From the NCBI RefSeq assembly GCF_002934665.1, contig NZ_NIRS01000007.1, forward strand, positions 124,001 to 188,000: DNA of 64,000 nucleotides. The letters run 5' to 3'. The notes under the pieces are model-generated. The model was not told where the DNA came from, ran no database searches, and saw only the letters and a program-made list of their open reading frames with translations. Below are positions 52,577-61,656 of the stretch, piece after piece. The position numbers and the translations under genes were made by a program. The DNA is from Pseudomonas laurylsulfatiphila. Its GTDB lineage: Bacteria; Pseudomonadota; Gammaproteobacteria; Pseudomonadales; Pseudomonadaceae. How positions within the stretch are numbered: position 1 is the stretch's first letter; each line of letters starts with the position of its first letter.

Positions 52577-52613
52577 TCTTACTGCTTCGGGCGACTCATC
52601 GTCTGGCAAGCCG

Positions 52614-52709
52614 TCATCGCGAGCAGGCTCGCTCCCACAGTTGATTGCGGATGTTCACAGATGTTTGTGCGCGCAGGCGATCCCCTGTGGGAGCGAGCCT
52701 GCTCGCGAT
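52614..52709. repeat. REPIN palindrome
   Basis: TCATCGCGAGCAGGCTCGCT at 52614 and the inverted arm GAGCGAGCCTGCTCGCGAT ending near 52709. Confidence 0.88.
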
Positions 52710-52887
52710 TGGGCCGCAAGCACGCCGCATTCTTCAGCCAGTCGCTGATCGATCTTCCGACAACGTATCTCCTCTGCTGTGAATGCGTCGCGCATTCCAT
52801 TTCTTCTCTCGACACTGAAAGGCCCTTAAACGCGGGCTTGTGACCCTTCTTGTCGAACAATTTCCACCCCCCAGCGATGAAATGCAG

Positions 52888-52915
52888 TTGACGGTTGTAT
52901 TTTAAGTTGTACGAT
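52888..52915 (+). promoter_or_regulatory. Sigma-70 promoter of kdgD
   Basis: TTGACG at 52888-52893, 16-bp spacer, TACGAT at 52910-52915, about 70 bp before the ATG of kdgD. The -10 is inside the operator candidate. Confidence 0.6.
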
Positions 52916-52927
52916 GACCTACAACTT
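52904..52927. promoter_or_regulatory. Operator candidate for the FadR-type regulator
   Basis: AAGTTGTA and TACAACTT are perfect 8-bp inverted arms separated by 8 bp (CGATGACC). Covering the -10 region is as expected for repression by a GntR dimer. Confidence 0.65.
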
Positions 52928-52982
52928 CAGCGCAGGCTGAACGGTTTTCTCACACAACGTCGCTATCCAGGGTGTTCGAATA

Positions 52983-53894
52983 ATGAATCCACAAGAACTG
53001 AAGTCCATCCTCTCTTCCGGTCTGCTGTCTTTCCCGGTCACCGATTTCAATGCTCAGGGCGACTTCAATCGCGCGGGTTATATCAAGCGTCTCGAATGGC
53101 TGGCCCCATACGGCGCCTCGGCGCTGTTCGCCGCGGGCGGCACCGGTGAGTTCTTCTCTCTGGCGGCCAGCGAATATTCGGAAATCATCAAGACGGCGGT
53201 CGACACTTGCGCCACCAGCGTGCCAATCCTGGCCGGCGTGGGCGGTTCGACCCGCCAGGCCATCGAATACGCACAGGAAGCCGAGCGTCTGGGCGCCAAG
53301 GGCCTGTTGCTGCTGCCGCACTACCTGACTGAAGCCAGCCAGGACGGCGTTGCCGCCCACGTTGAAGCCGTGTGTAAATCGGTCAACATCGGCGTGGTGG
53401 TCTACAACCGTAACGTCTGCCGCCTGACCGCGCCGCTGCTGGAACGTCTGGCCGAGCGCTGCCCGAACCTGATCGGCTACAAGGATGGCCTGGGTGATAT
53501 CGAGTTGATGGTGTCGATCCGTCGTCGCCTCGGTGATCGCTTCAGCTACCTGGGTGGCTTGCCGACCGCCGAAGTCTACGCCGCGGCCTACAAGGCACTG
53601 GGCGTGCCGGTCTACTCCTCGGCGGTGTTCAACTTCATCCCGAAAACCGCGATGGACTTCTACCACGCGATCGCTCGCGAAGATCACGCCACCGTCGGCA
53701 AGATCATCGACGACTTCTTCCTGCCGTACCTGGACATCCGTAACCGCAAGGCCGGTTATGCCGTGAGCATCGTCAAGGCCGGGGCAAAAATTGCCGGCTA
53801 CGACGCCGGTCCCGTGCGTGCACCACTGACCGATCTGACCGGCGAAGAGTACGAAATGCTCGCCGCGCTGATCGACAAGCAAGGTGCTCAGTAA
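52983..53894 (+). CDS. kdgD: 5-dehydro-4-deoxyglucarate dehydratase
   Basis: Class I aldolase-fold enzyme (303 residues) that converts 5-keto-4-deoxy-D-glucarate to 2,5-dioxopentanoate with loss of water and CO2. It has the DapA-family pattern: FAAGGTGEFFSL near 51, YNRNVCRLT near 142 and the Schiff-base lysine at about residue 167 in IGYKDGLGD. First gene of the sugar-acid operon, followed by the dehydrogenase that uses its product. The promoter and inverted-repeat operator lie directly upstream. Confidence 0.94.
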   Translation: MNPQELKSILSSGLLSFPVTDFNAQGDFNRAGYIKRLEWLAPYGASALFAAGGTGEFFSLAASEYSEIIKTAVDTCATSVPILAGVGGSTRQAIEYAQEAERLGAKGLLLLPHYLTEASQDGVAAHVEAVCKSVNIGVVVYNRNVCRLTAPLLERLAERCPNLIGYKDGLGDIELMVSIRRRLGDRFSYLGGLPTAEVYAAAYKALGVPVYSSAVFNFIPKTAMDFYHAIAREDHATVGKIIDDFFLPYLDIRNRKAGYAVSIVKAGAKIAGYDAGPVRAPLTDLTGEEYEMLAALIDKQGAQ

Positions 53895-53910
53895 CATCCG
53901 ACAAAACCAG

Positions 53911-53936
53911 AGCCGCTGAGCGATCAGCGGTTTTTT
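53911..53936 (+). terminator. Intrinsic terminator inside the operon, between kdgD and the dehydrogenase gene
   Basis: CCGCTGA (53913-53919) and TCAGCGG (53924-53930) with a GCGA loop and six T. The 7-bp stem is short, so read-through is likely and would lower expression of downstream genes. Confidence 0.75.
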
Positions 53937-53954
53937 GCGTGAGGAGAACATCTC

Positions 53955-55400
53955 GTGGCAGATGCAAAGCGTTTCGATAACTACATCAATGGCGAATGGG
54001 TCGCGGCCAGCGATTACTCGACCAACATCAACCCGTCCGAGTTGAGCGACGCCATCGGCGACTACGCCAAGGCTGACCTGGCCCAGGTCAACGCTGCCAT
54101 CGACGCTGCCCGTGCCGCGTTCCCGGCGTGGTCCACTTCCGGCATCCAGGCGCGCCACGATTCCCTGGATAAAGTCGGCACTGAAATCCTCGCCCGCCGC
54201 GAAGAGCTCGGCACCCTGCTGGCCCGGGAAGAGGGCAAGACCCACCCGGAAGCCATCGGTGAAGTGACCCGCGCCGGCAACATTTTCAAGTTCTTCGCCG
54301 GCGAGTGCCTGCGTCTGTCCGGCGACTACCTGCCGTCGGTACGTCCGGGCGTCAACGTTGAAGTCACTCGCGAAGCCTTGGGCGTGGTCGGTCTGATCAC
54401 CCCGTGGAACTTCCCGATCGCGATCCCTTCCTGGAAAATCGCCCCAGCCCTGGCCTACGGCAACTGCGTCGTGCTCAAACCGGCGGACCTGGTGCCGGGT
54501 TGCGCCTGGGCCCTGGCGGAAATCATCTCCCGCGCCGGTTTCCCGGCCGGCGTGTTCAACCTGGTGATGGGCAGCGGTCGCGTAGTCGGCGAAGCGCTGG
54601 TCAACAGCCCGAAAGTCGATGGCATCAGCTTCACCGGTTCGGTCGGTGTCGGTCGTCAGATCGCCGTCAACTGTGTATCGCGCCAGGCCAAGGTGCAGCT
54701 GGAAATGGGCGGCAAGAACCCGCAGATCATTCTCGACGATGCCGACCTCAAACAAGCGGTCGAGCTCTCGGTACAGAGCGCGTTCTACTCCACCGGCCAG
54801 CGTTGCACCGCTTCCAGCCGCTTTATCGTCACCGCTGGCATTCACGACAAGTTCGTCGAAGCCATGGCCGAACGCATGAAGTCGATCAAGGTCGGCCATG
54901 CGTTGAAGGCTGGCACCGACATCGGTCCGGTGGTCTCGCAAGCGCAACTTGAACAGGACATGAAGTACATCGACATCGGCCAGTCCGAAGGTGCACGTCT
55001 GGTCAGCGGTGGTGGTCTGGTGACCTGCGACACCGAGGGCTACTTCCTCGCGCCGACCCTGTTTGCCGACAGTGAAGCGTCGATGCGCATCAGCCGCGAA
55101 GAGATCTTCGGCCCGGTGGCCAACATCGTCCGCGTCGCCGATTACGAAGCCGCGCTGGCCATGGCCAACGACACCGAGTTCGGGCTGTCGGCGGGCATTG
55201 CCACCACCTCGCTGAAATACGCCAACCACTTCAAGCGCCACTCCCAGGCCGGGATGGTGATGGTCAACCTGCCGACCGCCGGTGTGGATTACCACGTTCC
55301 GTTCGGTGGGCGTAAAGGTTCATCCTATGGATCACGTGAGCAAGGTCGCTATGCGCAAGAGTTCTACACGGTCGTGAAGACCAGCTACATCGGTTCGTAA
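53955..55400 (+). CDS. 2,5-dioxopentanoate (alpha-ketoglutarate semialdehyde) dehydrogenase
   Basis: Aldehyde dehydrogenase (481 residues) that oxidises 2,5-dioxopentanoate to 2-oxoglutarate, the last step of the galactarate/glucarate route. Catalytic Cys284 in GQRCTASSR and general base Glu250 in QLEMGGKNP are present, as is the cofactor stretch TPWNFPIAIPSWKIAPAL near 147-164. Start GTG with GAGGAG 9 bp ahead. Substrate is inferred from the preceding kdgD. Confidence 0.92.
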   Translation: MADAKRFDNYINGEWVAASDYSTNINPSELSDAIGDYAKADLAQVNAAIDAARAAFPAWSTSGIQARHDSLDKVGTEILARREELGTLLAREEGKTHPEAIGEVTRAGNIFKFFAGECLRLSGDYLPSVRPGVNVEVTREALGVVGLITPWNFPIAIPSWKIAPALAYGNCVVLKPADLVPGCAWALAEIISRAGFPAGVFNLVMGSGRVVGEALVNSPKVDGISFTGSVGVGRQIAVNCVSRQAKVQLEMGGKNPQIILDDADLKQAVELSVQSAFYSTGQRCTASSRFIVTAGIHDKFVEAMAERMKSIKVGHALKAGTDIGPVVSQAQLEQDMKYIDIGQSEGARLVSGGGLVTCDTEGYFLAPTLFADSEASMRISREEIFGPVANIVRVADYEAALAMANDTEFGLSAGIATTSLKYANHFKRHSQAGMVMVNLPTAGVDYHVPFGGRKGSSYGSREQGRYAQEFYTVVKTSYIGS

Positions 55401-55409
55401 ACGCAACAC

Positions 55410-55515
55410 CCCCTGTAGGAGCTGCCGCAGGCTGCGATCTTTTGATCTTGATTTTCGGCGACCTCAAAGACGCCAAAGATCAAAAGATCGCAGCCTGCGG
55501 CAGCTCCTACAGGGG
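55410..55515. repeat. REP-like inverted repeat inside the operon (GCTGCCG family)
   Basis: CCCCTGTAGGAGCTGCCGCA at 55410 and an exact inverted copy ending CTCCTACAGGGG at 55515, about 15 bp longer in the spacer than the copy at 51651. Confidence 0.9.
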
Positions 55516-55564
55516 AAACAAAGATTCACCCGCGCATAAAAATAATCAGTGGGAGTACATCTAC

Positions 55565-56932
55565 ATGCAAACGACCAAGCCGACTCACGTCCGCTATTTG
55601 ATCCTGCTCATGCTGTTCCTGGTGACCACGATCAACTACGCCGACCGCGCGACCATCGCCATCGCCGGCTCGAGCCTGCAAAAAGACCTCGGCATCGACG
55701 CGGTCACCCTCGGTTATATCTTCTCCGCATTCGGTTGGGCCTACGTGGCCGGGCAAATCCCCGGTGGCTGGTTGCTGGACCGTTTCGGTTCGAAAAAAAT
55801 CTACGCGTTGAGCATCTTCACCTGGTCGCTGTTCACCGTCCTGCAGGGTTATGTCGGCGAGTTCGGCATGTCCACGGCGGTGGTTGCGCTGTTCATGCTG
55901 CGCTTTCTGGTCGGCCTGGCCGAAGCGCCATCCTTCCCCGGCAACGCCCGCATCGTGGCGGCCTGGTTTCCGACCGCTGAACGCGGCACCGCTTCGGCGA
56001 TCTTCAACTCGGCGCAATACTTTGCCACCGTGTTGTTCGCACCGCTGATGGGCTGGATCGTCTACAGCTTCGGCTGGCAGCATGTATTCATCGTCATGGG
56101 CGTGATCGGCATCATCTTCTCCGGGATCTGGCTGAAGGTTATCCACAGCCCGCGCCAACACCCGATGATCAACGATGCCGAGTTCAAGCACATCGCCGAC
56201 AACGGCGGCATGGTCGACATGGACCAGGACAAGGGCAAAGGCAAGAAGACCGACGGCCCGAAATGGGACTACATCCGTCAGTTGCTGACCAATCGCATGA
56301 TGCTCGGCGTGTACCTGGGCCAGTACTGCATCAACGGCATCACTTACTTCTTCCTGACCTGGTTCCCAGTGTACCTGGTGCAGGAGCGCGGCATGACCAT
56401 CCTCAAGGCCGGTTTCATCGCGTCCTTGCCGGCGATCTGCGGTTTCATCGGTGGCGTGCTCGGCGGAGTGATTTCCGATTACCTGCTGCGCAAAGGCCAT
56501 TCCCTGACCTTCGCCCGCAAGGCGCCGATCATTGCCGGCCTGCTGGTTTCCAGCAGCATCGTGGCCTGCAACTACGTCGACGTAGAATGGATGGTCGTCG
56601 GCTTCATGGCCCTGGCGTTCTTCGGCAAAGGCGTTGGCGCACTGGGCTGGGCCGTGGTGTCCGATACTTCGCCGAAGCAGATCGCCGGTCTGAGCGGTGG
56701 CCTGTTCAACACCTTCGGTAACCTGGCTTCGATCACCACCCCGATCGTCATCGGCTACATCATCAGCTCCACCGGTTCGTTCAAGTGGGCGCTGGTGTTC
56801 GTCGGTTGCAACGCGCTGGTCGCGGTGTTCAGCTACCTGGTGATCGTAGGTCCGATCAAGCGTGTGGTGCTCAAAGAGCCTCCCGCGAATGGTACTGAAG
56901 CCCCTGGCAAATTGTCTCAAGCGCATTCCTGA
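55565..56932 (+). CDS. gudP: MFS galactarate/glucarate transporter (GudP type)
   Basis: Inner-membrane anion:cation symporter-type MFS protein, 455 residues, twelve helices. The N-terminal pattern YADRATIAIAG near 23-33 and the motif GGWLLDRFGSKKIYALS near 68-84 match D-glucarate/D-galactarate/glucarate permeases; the central loop near 208-240 is charged. ATG 55565 follows GGGAG; the in-frame extension upstream is made of repeat sequence. Its place between the dehydrogenase and the dehydratase gene supports uptake of aldarate. Confidence 0.88.
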   Translation: MQTTKPTHVRYLILLMLFLVTTINYADRATIAIAGSSLQKDLGIDAVTLGYIFSAFGWAYVAGQIPGGWLLDRFGSKKIYALSIFTWSLFTVLQGYVGEFGMSTAVVALFMLRFLVGLAEAPSFPGNARIVAAWFPTAERGTASAIFNSAQYFATVLFAPLMGWIVYSFGWQHVFIVMGVIGIIFSGIWLKVIHSPRQHPMINDAEFKHIADNGGMVDMDQDKGKGKKTDGPKWDYIRQLLTNRMMLGVYLGQYCINGITYFFLTWFPVYLVQERGMTILKAGFIASLPAICGFIGGVLGGVISDYLLRKGHSLTFARKAPIIAGLLVSSSIVACNYVDVEWMVVGFMALAFFGKGVGALGWAVVSDTSPKQIAGLSGGLFNTFGNLASITTPIVIGYIISSTGSFKWALVFVGCNALVAVFSYLVIVGPIKRVVLKEPPANGTEAPGKLSQAHS

Positions 56933-56943
56933 GGAGCGGCGTC

Positions 56944-58497
56944 ATGCAGTTGATTGAACATTCCGATTCGCCGCGCTACATCCGCCTGCACGAGCGGGAT
57001 AACGTAGTGATCGTGGTCAACGATCAGGGCGTACCGGCTGGCACCGAATTTGCGGACGGCCTGGTGACCGTGGACTTCGTGCCACAGAGCCACAAGGTCA
57101 CCCTGGAAGACATTCCCGAGGGCGGCCAGGTGATTCGTTACGGCCAGATCATTGGCTACGCCTTGCAGCCGATTCCCCGCGGCAGCTGGGTCAAGGAAGA
57201 TCAACTGCGCATGCCGACCGCGCCACCGCTGGACAGCTTGCCGCTGTCCACCGACGTGCCAGTCGCGCAAGCACCGCTGGAAGGCTTCACCTTCGAGGGT
57301 TATCGCAATGCTGACGGCACCGTCGGCACGCGCAACATTCTCGGCATCACCACTACCGTGCAATGTGTGACAGGGGTGCTCGATCATGCGGTCAAGCGCA
57401 TCAAGGCCGAGTTGCTGCCCAAGTACCCGCACGTCGATGACGTAGTAGCCCTGACCCACAGCTATGGCTGTGGCGTGGCGATCACCGCGACCGACGCGTA
57501 CATCCCGATTCGCACGGTGCGCAACTTGGCGCGCAACCCGAACCTGGGCGGCGAGGCGCTGGTGATCAGCCTGGGCTGCGAGAAATTGCAGGCCGGGCAG
57601 GTGATGCACGAGAACGACAGTTCAGTGGACTTGAGCGAGCCATGGCTGTACCGCTTGCAGGACTCCAGCCACGGCTTCACCGAGATGATCGAGCAGATCA
57701 TGGCGCTGGCCGAAACCCGTTTGAAGAAGCTCGATCAGCGTCGCCGGGAAACCGTGCCGGCGTCCGAGCTGATTCTCGGCATGCAGTGTGGCGGCAGTGA
57801 TGCGTTCTCGGGCATCACCGCTAACCCGGCGCTGGGTTACGCCTCGGATCTGTTGCTGCGTGCGGGTGCGACGGTGATGTTCTCCGAAGTCACCGAAGTG
57901 CGCGACGCGATCTACCTGCTGACGTCCCGCGCGCAGAACAAGGAAGTCGCTCAGGAACTGGTGCGGGAAATGGACTGGTACGACCGTTACCTGGCCAAGG
58001 GCGAAGCGGACCGCAGCGCCAACACCACACCGGGCAACAAGAAGGGCGGGCTGTCGAACATTGTCGAGAAGTCCCTGGGCTCGATCGTCAAGTCCGGCAG
58101 CAGCGCGATCAACGGCGTGCTTGGCCCTGGCGAGCGTTTCAAGCGCAAAGGCCTGATCTTCTGCGCGACCCCGGCCAGCGACTTTGTCTGCGGGACGCTG
58201 CAACTGGCGGCGGGGATGAACCTGCATGTGTTCACCACCGGTCGCGGCACGCCTTACGGGCTGGCCATGGCGCCGGTGGTGAAGGTGTCGACCCGGACTG
58301 AATTGGCGCAGCGCTGGCCGGACCTGATCGACATCGACGCCGGGCGCATTGCCACCGGCCGCGCTTCCATTGAAGATCTCGGCTGGGAGTTGTTCCACTA
58401 CTATCTGGACGTGGCCAGCGGCAAGAAGCAGACCTGGGCGGAGCAGCACAAGCTGCATAACGACATCACCCTGTTCAACCCGGCGCCGATTACGTAA
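56944..58497 (+). CDS. garD: Galactarate dehydratase (UxaA family, GarD)
   Basis: Dehydratase (517 residues) that turns galactarate into 5-keto-4-deoxy-glucarate, the kdgD substrate. It has an N-terminal SAF-like domain (about 1-95, starting HERDNVVIVVND) and the altronate/galactarate dehydratase core with TRNILGITTTVQCV near 126-140, SYGCGVA near 177, CGGSDAFSGITANPALG near 281-297 and TGRGTPYGLAMAPV near 428. The 11-bp gap to the transporter shows they form one transcript. No separate glucarate dehydratase is nearby. Confidence 0.92.
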   Translation: MQLIEHSDSPRYIRLHERDNVVIVVNDQGVPAGTEFADGLVTVDFVPQSHKVTLEDIPEGGQVIRYGQIIGYALQPIPRGSWVKEDQLRMPTAPPLDSLPLSTDVPVAQAPLEGFTFEGYRNADGTVGTRNILGITTTVQCVTGVLDHAVKRIKAELLPKYPHVDDVVALTHSYGCGVAITATDAYIPIRTVRNLARNPNLGGEALVISLGCEKLQAGQVMHENDSSVDLSEPWLYRLQDSSHGFTEMIEQIMALAETRLKKLDQRRRETVPASELILGMQCGGSDAFSGITANPALGYASDLLLRAGATVMFSEVTEVRDAIYLLTSRAQNKEVAQELVREMDWYDRYLAKGEADRSANTTPGNKKGGLSNIVEKSLGSIVKSGSSAINGVLGPGERFKRKGLIFCATPASDFVCGTLQLAAGMNLHVFTTGRGTPYGLAMAPVVKVSTRTELAQRWPDLIDIDAGRIATGRASIEDLGWELFHYYLDVASGKKQTWAEQHKLHNDITLFNPAPIT

Positions 58498-58511
58498 GAC
58501 CGCGTCGGCTG

Positions 58512-58582
58512 CATCGCTGGCAAGCCAGCTCCTACAGAATATGTGTTCGGCGCGATCCTGTAGGAGCTGGCTTGCCAGCGAT
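58512..58582. repeat. REPIN palindrome (GCTGGCTTGCC variant)
   Basis: CATCGCTGGCAAGCCAGCTC at 58512 and its inverted arm ending GGCTTGCCAGCGAT at 58582 with a short spacer, directly after garD. Confidence 0.88.
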
Positions 58583-58661
58583 AGCGGTCTACCAGACGCC
58601 GGAGTCTCCAGTGGCTTATCATTAGCCCCCTAACGACGCCCACCCCAAGGTCCTCTCCGGC

Positions 58662-59603
58662 ATGCTGGTAATTTTCCTCGAAACCCTGAACATCACCGCG
58701 CCGGTATTCGCCATGCTGTTTCTGGGTGTGCTGCTCAAGCGCATCGACTGGATCAACGACAACTTCATCCACACGGCGTCGGCCCTGGTGTTCAACGTCA
58801 CCATGCCGGCGCTGCTGTTTCTGGGCATCCTGCATGCCGACCTGCACGCGGCGTTGCAGCCGGCGCTGCTGATCTATTTCTCCCTCGCGACCCTGGTGGG
58901 CTTTGCCATCGCCTGGGGCTGGGCGATCTGGAAGTGTCCGCGGGAAGATCGGGGGATCTACACCCAGGGCGCCTTTCGCGGTAACAACGGGGTGATCGGC
59001 CTGGCGCTGGCGGCCAGCATGTACGGCGACTACGGGATTTCCCTCGGGGCGATCCTCGCGGCGCTGGTGATCCTGTTTTACAACACGCTCTCGACCATCG
59101 TTCTGGCGGTGTACAGCCCGGTGATCAAGTCCGATCCGTGGAGCATCTGCAAAAGCGTGTTCAGTAATCCGTTGATCATCAGCGTGATGGCGGCGGCGCC
59201 CTTCGCCTATTTCAAGATCGGCTTGCCGGGGTGGCTGGAGACCTCCGGCCAGTATCTGGCGCAAACCACCTTGCCACTGGCGCTGATCTGCATCGGCGGC
59301 ACCTTGTCCATGGCGGCGCTGCGTAAAAGCGGCAACATGGCGCTGAGTTCAAGCCTGGTGAAGATGATCGGCTTGCCGATACTGGCGACGCTGGGCGCGT
59401 GGTTGTGGGGTTTTCGCGGCGCGGAATTGGGGATTCTGTTTCTGTACTTCGGCAGCCCGACCGCCGCTGCCAGTTTTGTGATGGCGCGGGCGGCCGAGGG
59501 CAATCATGAACTGGCGGCGGCGATTATCGTGATCACCACGCTGATGGCGGCGGTCACCACCAATGTGGGGATCTTCTTTTTGCAGTGGGGTGGGTGGATT
59601 TAG
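58662..59603 (+). CDS. AEC family (auxin efflux carrier-like) transporter
   Basis: Membrane protein of 313 residues with about ten helices; two five-helix halves, with FVVTMPALLFLGI-like sequence near 45 and AQTTLPLALICIGGTLSM near 203. AEC members move malate, malonate and other organic anions; substrate not readable here. Its distance from garD with a REPIN between makes a common transcript unlikely. The ATG 58662 has no evident ribosome site. The stop overlaps the convergent pqaA-type gene by 4 bp. Confidence 0.85.
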   Translation: MLVIFLETLNITAPVFAMLFLGVLLKRIDWINDNFIHTASALVFNVTMPALLFLGILHADLHAALQPALLIYFSLATLVGFAIAWGWAIWKCPREDRGIYTQGAFRGNNGVIGLALAASMYGDYGISLGAILAALVILFYNTLSTIVLAVYSPVIKSDPWSICKSVFSNPLIISVMAAAPFAYFKIGLPGWLETSGQYLAQTTLPLALICIGGTLSMAALRKSGNMALSSSLVKMIGLPILATLGAWLWGFRGAELGILFLYFGSPTAAASFVMARAAEGNHELAAAIIVITTLMAAVTTNVGIFFLQWGGWI

Positions 59604-61081
59604 CGCCCTAGTTCATCTGCGAGGGTTTTGCACACCGGTTCGATCACCGGAGGTGCCTGGGTCGGATAGTGCGTGGGCATGACCTGCACCGGGGTTGTCA
59701 CGACGAAGCCATCGGCAAAGGTCGTTTCGACAAAGGTCGCTTTCCAGCCAATTTCCGGTGTTTCGATCTGCATGTCGGCGTTGAGCGGGTCCGTGAGCTT
59801 TACGTCTTCGGGCACATATTGGATGCCGCAGGGGTGACGAAAGTCCCGGGCGACCGGATTTATCGCGGTCCACTGAACCACTCGCACCGGTGCTTCGGAA
59901 AAGTGCAGCCCCACCTTTTGTGTTGAAACATGCGGGTTGGCGCGCATGGAAATGACCGGCAAAGGCTTGTCCTGTTGCCAGCGATTGATGACCGGTATCA
60001 GCGAGTTCTCGACGAACCGGTTGATGCCGTAGTGGCTCGCATTGGGAGCGACTCGCAAGGCTTTCGGGCCTGGTAGCTGATCGAAGAAAAACTGTGAATT
60101 GTCTGGCAGGAAGAAATCGTCGCTGCTGGCGTTGACGATGTATTTCGGGATTGCCAGGCGATCGGCATAGCGGGTCTGCAGGTAGCTGAGCGGATCTTCG
60201 ATTTTCATCAATCGGGCGAAATTTTCAGTCTTGATCTGTTGGGTGATGCCCTCGTGATGGTAGTCAAAGAACGCCAGTGGCCAGTTCTTGCCGTAGCTTT
60301 GATAGGTGTGTTCAAGCACTTTATCCATGCCCAGCACATCGATGACAAATGGCACGATGGCTGTGATCCGGTCATCGGCGATGGCTGTCAGCCAGGTAGT
60401 CCAGCCACGTTTTGATGCGCCGCTAGCGATGAAACGCTCTATCCCCCAAGGCTGCAGTTCCCTTTGCGCGAGGTCCATGGCCTTGACCATCGACACCACC
60501 ATCGGCAGGCGCACCGACATGTACGGGCGCTGGTGGGGGTCTTCGAGAAAGAGTTTCCAGCTGTGGGCGACGCTGGCATCTTCCGTGCGCGCTATGCCGT
60601 CATCGGCATAGGTCAGGTACTGGTTCGGGACGTTGCTGACGGAAATGACAATAGTGCGTGTTCTACGCGCCACTTCAAGGGCCATGGCTTCGGTAAAGTC
60701 CGTCGGTTCGTCGGCGTTGTCTGGCCCGGCGTTGGGGGTTCCGTTGTTGGCCACCAGCAGCGACTGGCCGTGCAGGGCATTGTCCGGGATGTAGATGTCC
60801 ACAGTGTGTTTCCACTGGATGGGGCTTACCAGTCCTTGTGGCGACCATTGCTGGGAGGATAGGTCGAAACTGCGCTTCTCCACACCGGGAAATGGCGTGT
60901 TGCCTTTGACGGAGTAAACCAGTGGGTTGGCGTCTTCGGCTTTCTTGTAGCAGGCAAGTACTTCGCTGAAGTCCTGGTTGCTGGTGTCGAAACACGCTTG
61001 GGTTGAGGCATGTATCGAACTGCTGACGAGCAGGCTGGATAACATCAATTTTGACAATACGAACCTGGCGTTCAATCCCAT
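59600..61081 (-). CDS. PhoPQ-activated pathogenicity-related (PqaA-type) protein
   Basis: Secreted protein of 493 residues. A signal peptide (LSSLLVSSSIHA, cleavage near 25) precedes an alpha/beta-hydrolase-like domain of the PhoPQ-related family: SGASKRGWTTWLTAI near 216 has the nucleophile-elbow pattern with Ser, DVLGMDK near 243 and NASSDDFF near 311 probably hold Asp, and NASHYGINRF near 342 probably holds the catalytic His. Salmonella PqaA is linked to peptide resistance; the reaction is unknown. AAGGTTCCC lies before the ATG. Convergent overlap with the AEC gene. Confidence 0.83.
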   Translation of the reverse strand: MGLNARFVLSKLMLSSLLVSSSIHASTQACFDTSNQDFSEVLACYKKAEDANPLVYSVKGNTPFPGVEKRSFDLSSQQWSPQGLVSPIQWKHTVDIYIPDNALHGQSLLVANNGTPNAGPDNADEPTDFTEAMALEVARRTRTIVISVSNVPNQYLTYADDGIARTEDASVAHSWKLFLEDPHQRPYMSVRLPMVVSMVKAMDLAQRELQPWGIERFIASGASKRGWTTWLTAIADDRITAIVPFVIDVLGMDKVLEHTYQSYGKNWPLAFFDYHHEGITQQIKTENFARLMKIEDPLSYLQTRYADRLAIPKYIVNASSDDFFLPDNSQFFFDQLPGPKALRVAPNASHYGINRFVENSLIPVINRWQQDKPLPVISMRANPHVSTQKVGLHFSEAPVRVVQWTAINPVARDFRHPCGIQYVPEDVKLTDPLNADMQIETPEIGWKATFVETTFADGFVVTTPVQVMPTHYPTQAPPVIEPVCKTLADELGR

Positions 61082-61275
61082 GGGAACCTTCCTTGTGATG
61101 CGGGGAAAGGTTCTGATCCTGAGTACAGCGAAGCTGCACCGACTGTTCCCCGTCGGTTTTTTTGTCGGCGCAGTGTGTCGAAAAGAGGCGTGCGGGAACA
61201 GGTTTGGCAGGGGGGCTTTTATTGTCGAAATATGTGGTTGAACCGTTCAACCACAAGCGTTGCCGAGTGAGGTGA

Positions 61276-61656
61276 TCACTCCGGCTTCTGGTAGCTGTCG
61301 ATCACTTCCTGCGCCGCGCGAAACGCATCAATCGCCGCCGGCACGCCGGCATACACCGCGCAATGCAGCAACGCCTCGCGAATTTCTTCCACGGTGCAGC
61401 CGTTGTTCAAGGCCCCACGCACGTGACCTTTCAATTCCTGCGGGCACTTGAGCGCGGTCAGGGCGGCGAGGGTGATCAGGCTACGGGTTTTCAGCGGCAG
61501 GCCTTCGCGATTCCACACGCCGCCCCAGGCGTGTTCATTGACAAAGTCCTGCAGCGGCTGGGTGAACTCGGTGGCATTGCCCAGTGCGCGGTCGACGAAG
61601 GCGTCGCCCATTACTTGGCGACGAACTTCAACGCCGGTTTTTTTGTTCTCGGTCAT
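61276..61656 (-). CDS. Carboxymuconolactone decarboxylase family protein (PcaC-like)
   Basis: AhpD-fold protein of 126 residues; the length and the sequence GGVWNREGLPLKTRSLITLA near 44-63 and HCAVYAGVPAAIDAF near 96-110 match the gamma-carboxymuconolactone decarboxylase group. That enzyme acts in protocatechuate breakdown, but no other pca gene is here, and AhpD-like peroxidase roles are alternatives; only one Cys is in the HCAVY region and no CxxC is seen. It overlaps the upstream antiporter gene by 4 bp. Confidence 0.8.
   Translation of the reverse strand: MTENKKTGVEVRRQVMGDAFVDRALGNATEFTQPLQDFVNEHAWGGVWNREGLPLKTRSLITLAALTALKCPQELKGHVRGALNNGCTVEEIREALLHCAVYAGVPAAIDAFRAAQEVIDSYQKPE

Larger units (their letters stand above)
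52577..52982. other. Intergenic region between the regulator gene and kdgD
   Basis: 406 bp with a REPIN (52614-52709) and, in the last 100 bp, a promoter and operator for kdgD. The middle part holds no recognised element. Confidence 0.6.

Noticed and set aside
52950..55295. Minus-strand open frame of 781 codons
   Set aside because: Crosses kdgD and the dehydrogenase gene in antisense; a product of GC-rich codon bias.
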